From Agromyces lapidis (lineage in GTDB: Bacteria > Actinomycetota > Actinomycetes > Actinomycetales > Microbacteriaceae): 64,000 nucleotides of DNA. The stretch is from contig NZ_WBIQ01000005.1 in the NCBI RefSeq assembly GCF_009749405.1, forward strand, positions 124,001-188,000, written 5' to 3'. Below the pieces are notes generated by a model. It was not told where the DNA came from, did no database searches, and saw only the letters and a list, made by a program, of their open reading frames with translations. Position numbers and translations under genes: made by a program. The first letter of the stretch is position 1; each line of letters starts with the position of its first letter. Shown here one piece after another: positions 38,311 to 47,370 of the stretch.

Positions 38311-39941
38311 CCGCCGGGGCGACGAGCGGGCCGGTCCGTGTCGCAGAGGGCGGGAGCCCGTCGTCGCGTGCCGTGATCCCCCTCGCGATCGCGCAGTTCA
38401 TCATGGTGCTCGACAGCTCGGTGATGAGCGTGTCGATCAGCCAGCTCGTGGAGGAGTTCGACACCACGGTGTCGACGATCCAGCTCGCGATCACCCTCTA
38501 CGCCCTGGTCATGGCCGCGCTCATGCTGACCGGCGGCAAGATCGGCGACCTGTTCGGCCGGCTCAGGGTCTTCAGGATCGGGCTCGTGATCTATGCGGTC
38601 GGCTCGTTGCTGACCGCGGTCGCGCCCACGGTCGAGGTGCTCATCGTCGGCTGGTCGTTCATCGAGGGCGCCGGTGCGGCGCTCGTGCTGCCGGCCCTCG
38701 CCGCGCTCGTCGCGGGAAGCTACGAGGGCCCCGCCCGGGCTCGCGCCTACGGCATCATCGGCGGCGTCGCCGGCGCGGGCATCGCGATCGGGCCGCTGCT
38801 CGGCGGCTGGCTCACGACCGAGTACTCCTGGCGCTGGGTCTTCGCCGGCGAGGTGGTCTTCGTGATCTTCGTGCTCGCGGTGAGCGGCTGGATCACCGAC
38901 GACCACGTACGCGAGCGCTTCCGGCTGGATGTCGTCGGCGCGCTGCTGTCGGCGCTCGGCCTGGCCCTCGTCGTGGTCGGCGTGCTGCAGAGCGGCACCT
39001 GGGGATGGCTGCAACCGCTCCAGTCGCCGATCACCCCGCTCGGCTTCGCCCTCACCCCCTTCGTCATCGGCGCGGGTCTGGTGGTGCTCTGGGCGTTCTT
39101 CGCCTGGGAGCGACGGGTCGCCGCGTCCGGTCGCGTGCCGCTCCTCGACGTGCGCAACCTGCGCATCCCGGCGCTCCGCTCGGGGCTGGCGAGCCTGCTC
39201 GCGCAGAACCTGGTGCTGCTCGGCATCTTCTTCGCGGTTCCGCTCTACCTGCAGGTCACGCAGGGCATGGACGCCTTCCAGACCGGCCTCCGGCTGCTGC
39301 CCACCTCCATCGCCATGCTGCTCGCCGCGGCGCTCGGCGCCCGCGTCGGGGCCCGATTCGGCGCGCGGGCCGTCGTGCGAGTCGGGCTCGTCACCATCAC
39401 CCTCGCGTGCCTCGTCATCATCGCCACGATCGAACCAGAGCTCGCGACGATCCCGTTCGCGATCGGCATGACGCTGGTGGGCCTCGGCACCGGCCTGCTG
39501 GCCTCGCAGCTCGGCAACGTGGTGCAGTCCTCGGTGCCGGCCGAAGCGCGCAGCGAGGCGGGCGGCCTGCAGTACACGGCGCAGAACCTCGGCTCCTCGC
39601 TCGGCACCGCGCTCATCGGTTCGCTGATGGTCGGCGCGCTCGCGAGCTCGGTGCTCGGCCTCATCGCCGACGACCCCGACATCGAGGCCGCCGTGCGCGA
39701 CCAGGCGACCGTGCAGGTGTCGCAGGGGGTGGAGTACGTCGCGCCGGCGGACGCTGAGCAGGCGCTGCTCGACGCGGGGCTGCCGCCCGACCAGGTCGAC
39801 CCGATCGTCGAGCACTATGCGGCATCGCAGCTCTGGGGCGTGAAGGTCGGCATGCTGGCCTGCGCGGCAGCGGCGCTGCTCGCCCTGCCGGCGACCCGCC
39901 GCCTGCCCGGCCGCCGCGAGGAGGCACCCGAGAAGGCGTGA
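38307..39941 (+). CDS. DHA2-type MFS efflux pump (EmrB/QacA family)
   Basis: 544 residues, about 14 helices. The proton antiport region FIMVLDSSVMSVSISQLVEE lies in helix 1, and the loop 2-3 motif GGKIGDLFGRLRVF follows. ATG 38307 overlaps the DUF2252 stop, which decides the start over the longer open frame. It probably exports drugs or lipophilic products. Its position beside the polyketide operon makes the polyketide a candidate substrate, though this is inference. Confidence 0.92.
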   Translation: MTAGATSGPVRVAEGGSPSSRAVIPLAIAQFIMVLDSSVMSVSISQLVEEFDTTVSTIQLAITLYALVMAALMLTGGKIGDLFGRLRVFRIGLVIYAVGSLLTAVAPTVEVLIVGWSFIEGAGAALVLPALAALVAGSYEGPARARAYGIIGGVAGAGIAIGPLLGGWLTTEYSWRWVFAGEVVFVIFVLAVSGWITDDHVRERFRLDVVGALLSALGLALVVVGVLQSGTWGWLQPLQSPITPLGFALTPFVIGAGLVVLWAFFAWERRVAASGRVPLLDVRNLRIPALRSGLASLLAQNLVLLGIFFAVPLYLQVTQGMDAFQTGLRLLPTSIAMLLAAALGARVGARFGARAVVRVGLVTITLACLVIIATIEPELATIPFAIGMTLVGLGTGLLASQLGNVVQSSVPAEARSEAGGLQYTAQNLGSSLGTALIGSLMVGALASSVLGLIADDPDIEAAVRDQATVQVSQGVEYVAPADAEQALLDAGLPPDQVDPIVEHYAASQLWGVKVGMLACAAAALLALPATRRLPGRREEAPEKA

Positions 39942-39973
39942 CCGCGGCGCGCATTCACGGCGGCCGAGAACGG

Positions 39974-40008
39974 CGGATGCCTCGGGCGAATCTCGCCCGA
40001 GGCATCCG
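39974..40008. terminator. Stem-loop between MFS and SHOCT genes
   Basis: 16-bp perfect arms (CGGATGCCTCGGGCGA and complement) with a 3-base loop between convergent genes. Confidence 0.82.
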
Positions 40009-40027
40009 TGTGTCGTGCTGCGGCAGT

Positions 40028-40390
40028 TCAGACGCCGAGCAGCTTCGCCTTCGCCGCGGCGAACTCCTCGGGAGAGAGGATGCCCTGCTGCTGCAGGGCG
40101 GCCAGCTTCTGCAGCTCGGCGACGACGTCGACGCCGCCGGCCGGGGCCGCCGGAGCGGCTGCGGCCGCCTGCTGCGCGGCGTACTGCTGGGCCGCGGCCT
40201 GCTGCGCTGCGGCATCGATCTGCGCCTGCTGCTGCTGCGCCTCGTACTGCTGCTGCTCGTACTGGCCCTGAGCCTTCTGCTGCTGGTGGCGCTGGACGCT
40301 GCCGGACACGGCGGTCGCGGTTCCGGCGACGACTGCGGTTCGCGCGGCCATGCCGATGAGTCCCGGGCGTCCCATTCGACGGAGCGGCAT
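40028..40390 (-). CDS. Small Q/A-rich protein with C-terminal SHOCT domain
   Basis: 120 residues, start ATG 40390 after GAGGAGAACTGAG. A hydrophobic N-terminal stretch (LIGMAARTAVVAGTATAVSG) may touch the membrane. Residues about 35-85 are Gln/Ala-rich low-complexity with CAG-type triplet runs, and the last 30 residues are a SHOCT module (LQKLAALQQQGILSPEEFAA). SHOCT is a short oligomerisation-like domain of unknown role. It lies one base after the DUF6325 stop and is co-transcribed with it. Confidence 0.85.
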   Translation of the reverse strand: MPLRRMGRPGLIGMAARTAVVAGTATAVSGSVQRHQQQKAQGQYEQQQYEAQQQQAQIDAAAQQAAAQQYAAQQAAAAAPAAPAGGVDVVAELQKLAALQQQGILSPEEFAAAKAKLLGV

Positions 40391-40391
40391 C

Positions 40392-40826
40392 TCAGTTCTC
40401 CTCACTGCTCGCGTCGGCGAGCACCGCGTTCACGACCGGCGCGGGAATGCGCTCGGTCGACAGCACCACGCCGCCGCCTTCGGCGAAACGCGATGCGAGC
40501 TTCTTGGCCCAGACCAGCTCGAAGGCGGCGAGCGCCGCCGACGTGCCGGGCGGGATGAGCTCGGCGAAGTCGTCGACGTCCTCGTGCCCGACGAGGCCGG
40601 AGGCCTCGAGTTCGAGCACGCCGAAGCCGTACGCCTCGCCCTCGTCCTCGATCTCGACGATCCGCACCGCGCCGTCGGGCTCGCGCGAGACGATCACGAG
40701 ATCGAGCAGGCGGATCTCACCGCCCTCGACCAGCTCCTCGAGCGCCTCGACCGTGCCCGGGTCGAGCCGGTCCCCCTCGAATCCCACCAGATACAGCTCC
40801 ACCGGGCCGTACTCGAACTCCGCCAT
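40392..40826 (-). CDS. DUF6325 family protein
   Basis: 144 residues from ATG 40826 (MAEFEYGPVELYLVGFEGDR). The fold looks alpha/beta with an acidic central part. The family is related to DUF1269-type proteins, which often accompany SHOCT proteins in Actinobacteria. There is no signal peptide and the function is unknown. It is the first gene of a two-gene unit with the SHOCT protein, divergent from the arylsulfatase. Confidence 0.82.
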   Translation of the reverse strand: MAEFEYGPVELYLVGFEGDRLDPGTVEALEELVEGGEIRLLDLVIVSREPDGAVRIVEIEDEGEAYGFGVLELEASGLVGHEDVDDFAELIPPGTSAALAAFELVWAKKLASRFAEGGGVVLSTERIPAPVVNAVLADASSEEN

Positions 40827-40851
40827 GATTCCCCTTGGCTCGAACGATGCC

Positions 40852-40869
40852 GGTCGGCGATCGCCGACC
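40852..40869. promoter_or_regulatory. Perfect 18-bp palindrome in the DUF6325/arylsulfatase spacer
   Basis: GGTCGGCGATCGCCGACC is a perfect dyad 26 bases upstream of the DUF6325 start, in the 220-base divergent spacer. It is a candidate operator for one or both genes. The rest of the spacer shows no other clear signal. Confidence 0.5.
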
Positions 40870-41046
40870 ACATGCGAAGACTAACCCCGCGGGTCGGCGC
40901 CGCGCCAGACGCCGCGCCTCCGCTGCCCGCGAACGGGGGTCGACCCCGAACCGGCCGCAGGGGTGCTTCCGCCGCGGCGCTCACCCCGATAGCGTCGAAG
41001 AGGTGCGGGGACACCGCAGCAGAGCAGTGCAAAGGGGAGCCTTCAA

Positions 41047-43371
41047 ATGTCCAACTCGTTCAACGGGACGATCAAGCTCGACGTCCGTGATTCGGTGCCC
41101 GACTGGTCGCCGTTCGAGCTGCCCAAGGCGCCAGAGGGCGCACCGAACATCCTGGTGATCCTCTACGACGACACCGGCATGGCCTCGTGGTCGCCGTACG
41201 GCGGTCGCATCAACATGCCGACGCTCGACCGCCTCGCGCAGAACGGGCTGACGTACACGCAGTGGCACACCACGGCGATCTGCTCGCCGACGCGGTCGAC
41301 CTTCCTCACCGGGCGAAACCATCACGCCAACGGCATCGGCATCATCATGGAGGGCACCAACGGCTTCCCCGGGTATTCGGGACGCTTCCCCAAGGAGTGC
41401 GCGACGATCGGGCAGGTGCTGCAGGACACCGGCTACTCGACGTTCTGGGTCGGCAAGGACCACAACGTTCCCGAAGAGGACATCTCCGCCGGAGGCAGCA
41501 AGTCGGCCTGGCCACTCGCCATGGGCTTCGACCGTTTCTATGGATTCCTCGGCGGCGAGACGAACCAGTGGTACCCCGACCTCGTCGAGGACAACCGCTT
41601 CATCGAAGCGCCCTACACGCCCGAAGAGGGGTACCACCTCTCGAAGGATCTCACCGATCAGACCATCCGCATGATCCGCGACCAGAACTCGTCGAACCCG
41701 TCGAAGCCGTGGTTCACCTGGTTCTGCCCCGGTGCGAACCATGCGCCTCACCATGCGCCGCAGGAGTACATCGACAAGTACAAGGGCAAGTTCGACGACG
41801 GCTACGACGCCTACCGCACGTGGGTGCTCGAGCGAATGGTCGAGCGCGGCATCATGCCCGAGGGCACCGACCTCACGCCGCTCAACCCGATGCCCGACGA
41901 CCAGGCGAACGAAGCCGACTACGTCAAGCCGTGGGAGTCGCTCTCCGACGACGAGAAGCGTCTCTTCAGCCGCATGGCCGAGGTGTTCGCCGGCTTCAGC
42001 GAGTACACCGACACCCAGATCGGCCGGCTCATCGACTACCTCGAGGAGTCCGGCCAACTCGACAACACGCTCATCTTCTACTGCGCCGACAACGGCGCGT
42101 CGGGCGAGGGCTCGCCCGACGGCTCGGTCAACGAGAACAAGTTCTTCAACGGCTTCCCCGACGACCTCGCCGAGAACCTGACGATGATCGACGAACTGGG
42201 CGGACCTGCGGCGTACAACCACTACCCGACCGGGTGGGCGGCAGCGTTCTCGACGCCGTTCAAGATGTTCAAGCGCTACGCCCAGTTCTCGGGCGGCACG
42301 TGCGACCCGATGATCATCCACTGGCCGGCCGGCATCAAGGCCAAGGGAGAGGTGCGGCACCAGTACCACCACTCGGTGGACATCGTGGCGACGATCCTCG
42401 ACGTCATCGGCATCGAGTTCCCCGAGGTGTACCGGGGCGTGAAGCAGCGCCCGCTCGCCGGCGTCTCGATGAAGTACTCGTTCGACGCGGAGCCCGACGG
42501 GCCCACCGAGAAGCAGGTGCAGTACTACTCGATGCTCGGAACCCGTGGCATCTGGAAGGACGGCTGGAAGGCCTCCGCCATCCATGCGCCGCTCACCGGT
42601 CACGGCCATTTCGACAACGATGCGTGGGAGCTGTACCACGTCGAAGAGGACCGATCGGAGTCGAGGAACCTCGCGACGGAGCATCCCGAGAAGCTGCAGG
42701 AGCTGATCGAGGTCTTCGACACCGAAGCGCGCGCGAACAACGTGTACCCGCTCGACGACCGTCCGGCTCGCGAACAGCTCACGATCGAGCGCCCGCAGGC
42801 CGAGCCGCCTCGCACGCGCTACGTGTACTACCCCGAGACGGGCGCGGTGCCCGAGAGCGTGGCGGTGAACGTGCGCGGCCGATCGTTCAAGATCATCGCC
42901 GACGTCGAGGTCGAAGCGGGCACGCAGGGCGTGATCTTCGCCCACGGCTCGCGCTTCGGCGGCCACTCGCTGTTCATCAAGGACGGCCGGCTCAACTACG
43001 TGTACAACTTCCTCGGCATCCCGCCCGAGCAGACGTTCACGTCGGAGGCGCTCACGGCGGGCAAGCATGCACTCGGCATGGAGTTCATCCGCGAGCGCGC
43101 CGGCGAGCACGGCGAGTCCATCGGCACCTGCAAGCTCTACGTCGACGACCAGGTCGTCGCCGAAGGTCCGATGCGGGCCCAGGTCGGCAAGTTCACGCTC
43201 TGCGGCGACGGGCTCTGCATCGGCTACGACAGCGCCGACGCCGTGAGCGGGCAGTACACGAACCCGTTCCCCTTCTCGGGTGGCAAGCTGCTCGGCGTCG
43301 CGGTCGACGTCAGCGACGAGCAGTACCTCGACCTCGAACTCGAGGCGCTCGCGGCGCTCGCGCGCGAGTAG
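41047..43371 (+). CDS. Arylsulfatase (type I, formylglycine-dependent)
   Basis: 774 residues. The sulfatase signature C79-S-P-T-R-S-T-F-L-T-G-R shows the cysteine that is converted to formylglycine. The metal-binding ILYDDTG motif lies at 38-44. There is no signal peptide, so it is expected in the cytosol. The last 200 residues form a separate beta-rich region (VRGRSFKIIADVEVEAGTQG onward) typical of long actinobacterial arylsulfatases. It hydrolyses sulfate esters. A SulP anion transporter is encoded 4 kb downstream on the other strand, a possible functional link. No formylglycine-generating enzyme is in the window. Confidence 0.93.
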   Translation: MSNSFNGTIKLDVRDSVPDWSPFELPKAPEGAPNILVILYDDTGMASWSPYGGRINMPTLDRLAQNGLTYTQWHTTAICSPTRSTFLTGRNHHANGIGIIMEGTNGFPGYSGRFPKECATIGQVLQDTGYSTFWVGKDHNVPEEDISAGGSKSAWPLAMGFDRFYGFLGGETNQWYPDLVEDNRFIEAPYTPEEGYHLSKDLTDQTIRMIRDQNSSNPSKPWFTWFCPGANHAPHHAPQEYIDKYKGKFDDGYDAYRTWVLERMVERGIMPEGTDLTPLNPMPDDQANEADYVKPWESLSDDEKRLFSRMAEVFAGFSEYTDTQIGRLIDYLEESGQLDNTLIFYCADNGASGEGSPDGSVNENKFFNGFPDDLAENLTMIDELGGPAAYNHYPTGWAAAFSTPFKMFKRYAQFSGGTCDPMIIHWPAGIKAKGEVRHQYHHSVDIVATILDVIGIEFPEVYRGVKQRPLAGVSMKYSFDAEPDGPTEKQVQYYSMLGTRGIWKDGWKASAIHAPLTGHGHFDNDAWELYHVEEDRSESRNLATEHPEKLQELIEVFDTEARANNVYPLDDRPAREQLTIERPQAEPPRTRYVYYPETGAVPESVAVNVRGRSFKIIADVEVEAGTQGVIFAHGSRFGGHSLFIKDGRLNYVYNFLGIPPEQTFTSEALTAGKHALGMEFIRERAGEHGESIGTCKLYVDDQVVAEGPMRAQVGKFTLCGDGLCIGYDSADAVSGQYTNPFPFSGGKLLGVAVDVSDEQYLDLELEALAALARE

Positions 43372-43384
43372 CCCCGGTTCGCAG

Positions 43385-43430
43385 ACGACGGATGCCTCGG
43401 CGGGATCGCTCCCGTCGAGGCATCCGTCGT
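43385..43430. terminator. Stem-loop between arylsulfatase and AI-2E gene
   Basis: 20-base arms (43385-43404 and 43411-43430) with one G-T mismatch and a 6-base loop, between convergent genes. GGATGCCTCG core. Confidence 0.8.
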
Positions 43431-43454
43431 TCCGTGGCGAGGAGGCCGCCCCGA

Positions 43455-44651
43455 TCAGCCCTCGGGCAGTCCGAGCTCCTTCTTCGCGGCGCGCTTCTCC
43501 TGGCGCAGCGCCTTCGCCGCGGCATCCTCGGCGCTCATCTCGCGTCGCGCCTCGTCGACCTCGCCGAGCGCCGGGCGCACCCAGGCGATGTGCGGGTTCG
43601 AGTCGACGAGCAGCATGCGCACGAGCAGCGTGAGCGGGATCGCCAGGATGGCGCCCATCGGGCCGAGCACCACGGCCCAGAAGAGCACCGAGATGAACGT
43701 CAGTGTCTGGCTGAGGGAGACCGCGTCGCCGACGATCCGCGGTTGGATGATCGACTGGATCACCGCGTTGATGAGGCCGTACACGACGATCACCGCGACG
43801 ACCGTCGGCCAGCCGCCGACGAGCGCGCCGAACACGAGCGGCGGCACCAGCGCGATGAAGTACCCGACGTTCGGGATGAAACTGCAGAGGAACGACAGCA
43901 TGCCCCAGAGCGCCGCGCCCGGGATCCCCAGGAGGGCGAGCGCGATCCAGTTGATGAGCCCCTGCGCGATGCCGAGTCCGGTCGTGGCGACCATGTACCG
44001 GCGCACGCCGTCGGCGAAGCGCACGAGCCCGTCGGCGAGCGCGGGGCGCTGCACGCGGATGCCGGCGACGACCGTCGGCACGTACGACGAGTCGGCCGCC
44101 ATCAGGATGAGCAGGGTCAGCAGGATGACCGAGGCCGAGATGAACCCGGCCGCGCCGCCCAGCAGGCCGCTGACGAGGCCGCCGAGCGCACCGATGAGGT
44201 TGCTCGGGTCGAACGAGCCGAGGATCGCGTTGATCTGCTCGGGCCCGACTCCCAGCCCCTCGAGCCAGTCGCCGACCGACGTCACCGCGGCTTCGAGCTG
44301 CGGCAGGTAGTCGGGCAGCAACGTCGCGAACTGCGCGAAGGAGATCACGAGGAGGAACACGAAGCCGCCGAGCAGCAGTACCACCGCGAGCAGCACCGAC
44401 ACGGTCGCCACCCCGCGGGGCACACCACGGCTCTCGAGGGTGCGGCGGATCGGATGCACGCAGATCACCAGCACGAGGGCGAGGATCGTCGAGGAGAAGA
44501 TCGAGCTGATCGCCGCGATGCCGAACGCCGTCACGGTACTCGCGGCCAGCGCGAGCAGGATGAACGCACCTCGATGCGGCACGACCGGCGTCGCGCTCAG
44601 CGCGTCGGACGCCTCGGGTTTCGGCTGCTCAGGCTTCCTGTTCCACCACAT
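43455..44651 (-). CDS. AI-2E family transporter (PerM-like), copy 1
   Basis: 398 residues with about eight helices. The family signature is seen in FLCSFIPNVGYFIALVPPLV and INAVIQSIIQPRIVGDAVSL. The AI-2E label comes from TqsA; other members are Na+/H+ antiporters, so the substrate is open. The C-terminal tail is charged (KALRQEKRAAKKELGLPEG). It overlaps the second AI-2E gene by 23 bases. It is the last gene of a seven-gene operon. Confidence 0.88.
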   Translation of the reverse strand: MWWNRKPEQPKPEASDALSATPVVPHRGAFILLALAASTVTAFGIAAISSIFSSTILALVLVICVHPIRRTLESRGVPRGVATVSVLLAVVLLLGGFVFLLVISFAQFATLLPDYLPQLEAAVTSVGDWLEGLGVGPEQINAILGSFDPSNLIGALGGLVSGLLGGAAGFISASVILLTLLILMAADSSYVPTVVAGIRVQRPALADGLVRFADGVRRYMVATTGLGIAQGLINWIALALLGIPGAALWGMLSFLCSFIPNVGYFIALVPPLVFGALVGGWPTVVAVIVVYGLINAVIQSIIQPRIVGDAVSLSQTLTFISVLFWAVVLGPMGAILAIPLTLLVRMLLVDSNPHIAWVRPALGEVDEARREMSAEDAAAKALRQEKRAAKKELGLPEG

Positions 44652-45744
44652 CGGATTCCCTCCCCTGCTCGGCCGCCGGTTCGGGCGGGTGCAACGTCGA
44701 TTCGCTCTCGCCCGTCAGACGCCTGAGGGTGATCGCCTCCCGGTCGGGCTCCAGCAGGAGCGCCCGCACCAGCAATGAGAGCGGCACCGACAGGATCGCA
44801 CCGATCGGACCGATCACGAAGGCCCAGAATGCGACCGAGAAGAACGTCAGGGTCAGGCTGAGGCCCACGGCGTCGCTCACGAACTTCGGCTGCACGAGCA
44901 CCTGCAGCACCACGTTGATGACGCAGTAGATGGCGATGACGGCGAGCATGAGCGGCCAGCCGCCGACGACGAGGGCGAGCACCGCGGGCGGGATGAGTCC
45001 GATCACGAAGCCGATGTTCGGGATGAAGTTCGTGACGAACGCGAGGATCGCCCACACGATCGGGACCGGCACGCCGACCGCCCACAGCAGCAGGCCGTCG
45101 AGCACGGCGACGATCGCACCGAACGTCGCGTTCACGACGTAGTAGCGGCGTACGCCGCCGAAGTAGCGGACGGCGATGCCGTCGCGCCGGTCGTCGCCGA
45201 AGAGGCGGGCGGATGCCCCGGCCGCTGCGGCACGGAACCGCGCCCCGTCGACCGTCATGAAGATCACGTAGGCGAGCACGAAGAAGAACGCCGTCGCGAG
45301 GCCGAGCACCCAGTCGGCGATGCCGACGGCCGCCTGGCCGAGCACGGCGGGATCGAGCCATCCCGTGGCCGTCTCGGCCGACGGCGTCGAGAAGCCGAGC
45401 CCCTGCAGCCAGTCGAGCACGCCGTCGGCGGTGGCGCGCAGCTCGTCGGCGTAGTCGGGCAGCATCCGCACGAACTGGGCGGCCGCGTAGACGAGCAGCA
45501 CCGCGAGCACCGCGAGGATGAGGTAGCTCACGACGATGACCGCCGTCGACGCCAGCCACACGGGCCAGCCTCGGCGCTCGAGCGGCCGCCTGATCGGGTA
45601 CGAGATGATCACCACGACCGCGGCGATCGCGGCCGGCGCGACGAGATCCCGTGCCAGCCAGACCCCGGCGAACACGACGACGGCCGCCGCGACGGCCACG
45701 AGCACTCGGGTGCCGTGCGGGAGCGGGCGGGGCGCGGCATCCAT
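44629..45744 (-). CDS. AI-2E family transporter (PerM-like), copy 2
   Basis: 371 residues, paralogous to the downstream copy: AFVTNFIPNIGFVIGLIPPA and VINVVLQVLVQPKFVSDAVG align with it. The ATG directly follows the GAP-gene stop (TAGATG). The two tandem copies may work as a heteromeric pair or reflect a duplication. The substrate is unknown. Confidence 0.88.
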   Translation of the reverse strand: MDAAPRPLPHGTRVLVAVAAAVVVFAGVWLARDLVAPAAIAAVVVIISYPIRRPLERRGWPVWLASTAVIVVSYLILAVLAVLLVYAAAQFVRMLPDYADELRATADGVLDWLQGLGFSTPSAETATGWLDPAVLGQAAVGIADWVLGLATAFFFVLAYVIFMTVDGARFRAAAAGASARLFGDDRRDGIAVRYFGGVRRYYVVNATFGAIVAVLDGLLLWAVGVPVPIVWAILAFVTNFIPNIGFVIGLIPPAVLALVVGGWPLMLAVIAIYCVINVVLQVLVQPKFVSDAVGLSLTLTFFSVAFWAFVIGPIGAILSVPLSLLVRALLLEPDREAITLRRLTGESESTLHPPEPAAEQGRESDVVEQEA

Positions 45745-46416
45745 CTAGAAGCTCCCGATGCCCTTGCCGACCATGACGACGCCGATCACGAGGAGCAGCA
45801 CGGCCATGACGGTCGCGTTGTTGTGCACGAGCCAGCCGCGCAACGACTCGAGGGGCCCGGCCATCCGCTTCGACGCGAGCAGGTAGCCGATCACGGGGAT
45901 CGCGACGGAGCATCCGGCGACGACCGTGAAGACCGCGACGGCGACGGTGCTCTCGCCGGCGCTCAGCCCGGCGGTGCCGATCACCACGCCCGCGCCCGCC
46001 GCCATCAGCAGGTTCTTGGGATTCACGGCCGAGAGCAGGAAGCCGAGCCCCGCACCCTTGCCCGCATTCATCTGGTCGATCGCCGACATCCACTTCGGCA
46101 GCGCGGGCTCCTCGCCGGGTCGCGGCCGCGAACGCCACTGCTTGAGGGCCAGCAGCAGCAGCAGCGCGCCGAGGATGATCTTGACCGTGCCCGCGATCGG
46201 CTTGGACGCGTCGGGGTCCTCGGCGGGGATGACCGACGCGAGCAGCACGAACACGACGACCGCGACGACGATGCCGACGAGCCAGCCGAGCAGGAAGCCG
46301 ACGCTCGTGCCCTTCGCCTTCGGCGAGAGCAGCATGAGGATGGCCGCGATGATCGGGATCGGGCTGATCGCGACCCCGAGCGCGAGGGGGAGGATGTCTC
46401 CGATGACGGTGCCCAT
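45745..46416 (-). CDS. GAP family (LysE-superfamily-like) membrane protein
   Basis: 223 residues, six predicted helices, beginning ILPLALGVAISPIPIIAAIL, the hallmark of the GAP/Sap (sulfolipid-addressing) family. The AVNPKNLLMAAGAGVVIG segment is also typical. In mycobacteria, family members help export cell-surface lipids; here the cargo is unknown. A good AGGAGG ribosome site precedes it. It lies nine bases after the DUF1254 gene. Confidence 0.87.
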   Translation of the reverse strand: MGTVIGDILPLALGVAISPIPIIAAILMLLSPKAKGTSVGFLLGWLVGIVVAVVVFVLLASVIPAEDPDASKPIAGTVKIILGALLLLLALKQWRSRPRPGEEPALPKWMSAIDQMNAGKGAGLGFLLSAVNPKNLLMAAGAGVVIGTAGLSAGESTVAVAVFTVVAGCSVAIPVIGYLLASKRMAGPLESLRGWLVHNNATVMAVLLLVIGVVMVGKGIGSF

Positions 46417-46425
46417 GTCGGCCTC

Positions 46426-47370
46426 CTACGCTTCGACGATCTCGGGAGCCGACCACGTGGCGAGCTCGTCGAGCCGTGGCCGGTAGAGGCGGATCAAGCA
46501 GTTCCATCCCTCGGGCAGGTCGATGCGGTTCTTCACGTCGTCTTCCCAGTCGCCGAGGTGCACGGTCGTCGAGCCGTCGTCGTTCTTCGCCGCGAAGACC
46601 GAGTTCACGTTGGTGAGACCCCGTTCGCTCGGTTCGAAGTACCCCGCTGCGTTGTAGACGCTGAGCGACCAGAAGGCGTCGGCCGGAACATCGGTGCCGA
46701 ACGTCATCGTGTAGCGGCCGACCGGCCGACGGGGGTCGAGGTTCAGATACGACGCCTCGGCGTCGGGCAGCCCGCCCCAGCCGAGTGCCGTGCCGACGAG
46801 GTGGCGAACGGGGTCGACCTCGGCCGTCGTGCCGAAGCAGTGGGAGAGTCCGCCCATGGTCTTGCCGAGCACGAGCAGCGCATCGCGCATCTCGCGGTGG
46901 CTCACGGGGTCGATGTCGCCGTACTCGAACGGCCGCTGCTCGGCGGTCTCGAGCTGCAGGGCGTCCTGCAGGCGGTGCACCTCGTCGAGGTCGTCCTCGC
47001 TCGTGGGGTCGAAGAGGATCCGCGCGGCGACCACGACGTAGTCGCTGCCGAATTCGGTGGTCGTGAGCTCGTGGCGGCCTCCCCCGTGGAAGACCCGGTT
47101 GATGTAGTGGTCCTGGTTGATCACCATGACCGAGATGTAGCGCTCGCCGACCTCGGGCACGGTCAGGGTCGCGCCGCCTCCGGCGAGGTCGACGACGGCG
47201 ACGGAGTAGAGCGTGTCGCGGTTCTGCCGGATCACCGGCTGCCGGTCGAAGGGGGCCAGTTCACGGTCGTGATGGAACGCCCCCAGGCCGCCGATGATGG
47301 GCAGCATCCGGTGGATCATGGTGTCGGTCTCGACCCGTGCGAAGTTGTCGATGTCGACGATGATGCTCAT
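46426..47370 (-). CDS. DUF1254/DUF1214 domain protein
   Basis: 314 residues from ATG 47370 after AAAGGAAACGA. The DUF1254 part (RQPVIRQNRDTLYSVAVVDL) is followed by the DUF1214 part (GRYTMTFGTDVPADAFWSLS; YNAAGYF). Unlike most members it has no signal peptide, so it appears cytosolic. Its start overlaps the SulP stop by four bases (ATGA), so the two are translationally coupled. The function is unknown; the coupling suggests work with the transporter. Confidence 0.88.
   Translation of the reverse strand: MSIIVDIDNFARVETDTMIHRMLPIIGGLGAFHHDRELAPFDRQPVIRQNRDTLYSVAVVDLAGGGATLTVPEVGERYISVMVINQDHYINRVFHGGGRHELTTTEFGSDYVVVAARILFDPTSEDDLDEVHRLQDALQLETAEQRPFEYGDIDPVSHREMRDALLVLGKTMGGLSHCFGTTAEVDPVRHLVGTALGWGGLPDAEASYLNLDPRRPVGRYTMTFGTDVPADAFWSLSVYNAAGYFEPSERGLTNVNSVFAAKNDDGSTTVHLGDWEDDVKNRIDLPEGWNCLIRLYRPRLDELATWSAPEIVEA

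Noticed and set aside
40140..40280. Possible CRISPR-like or satellite array from the CTG/GCC triplet runs
   Set aside because: The runs are in-frame Gln/Ala codons of the SHOCT protein and have no spacer structure.
43455..45744. Quorum-sensing export of AI-2 by the two AI-2E genes
   Set aside because: The family name is historical; no luxS or AI-2 gene is in the window, so I do not assign this substrate.
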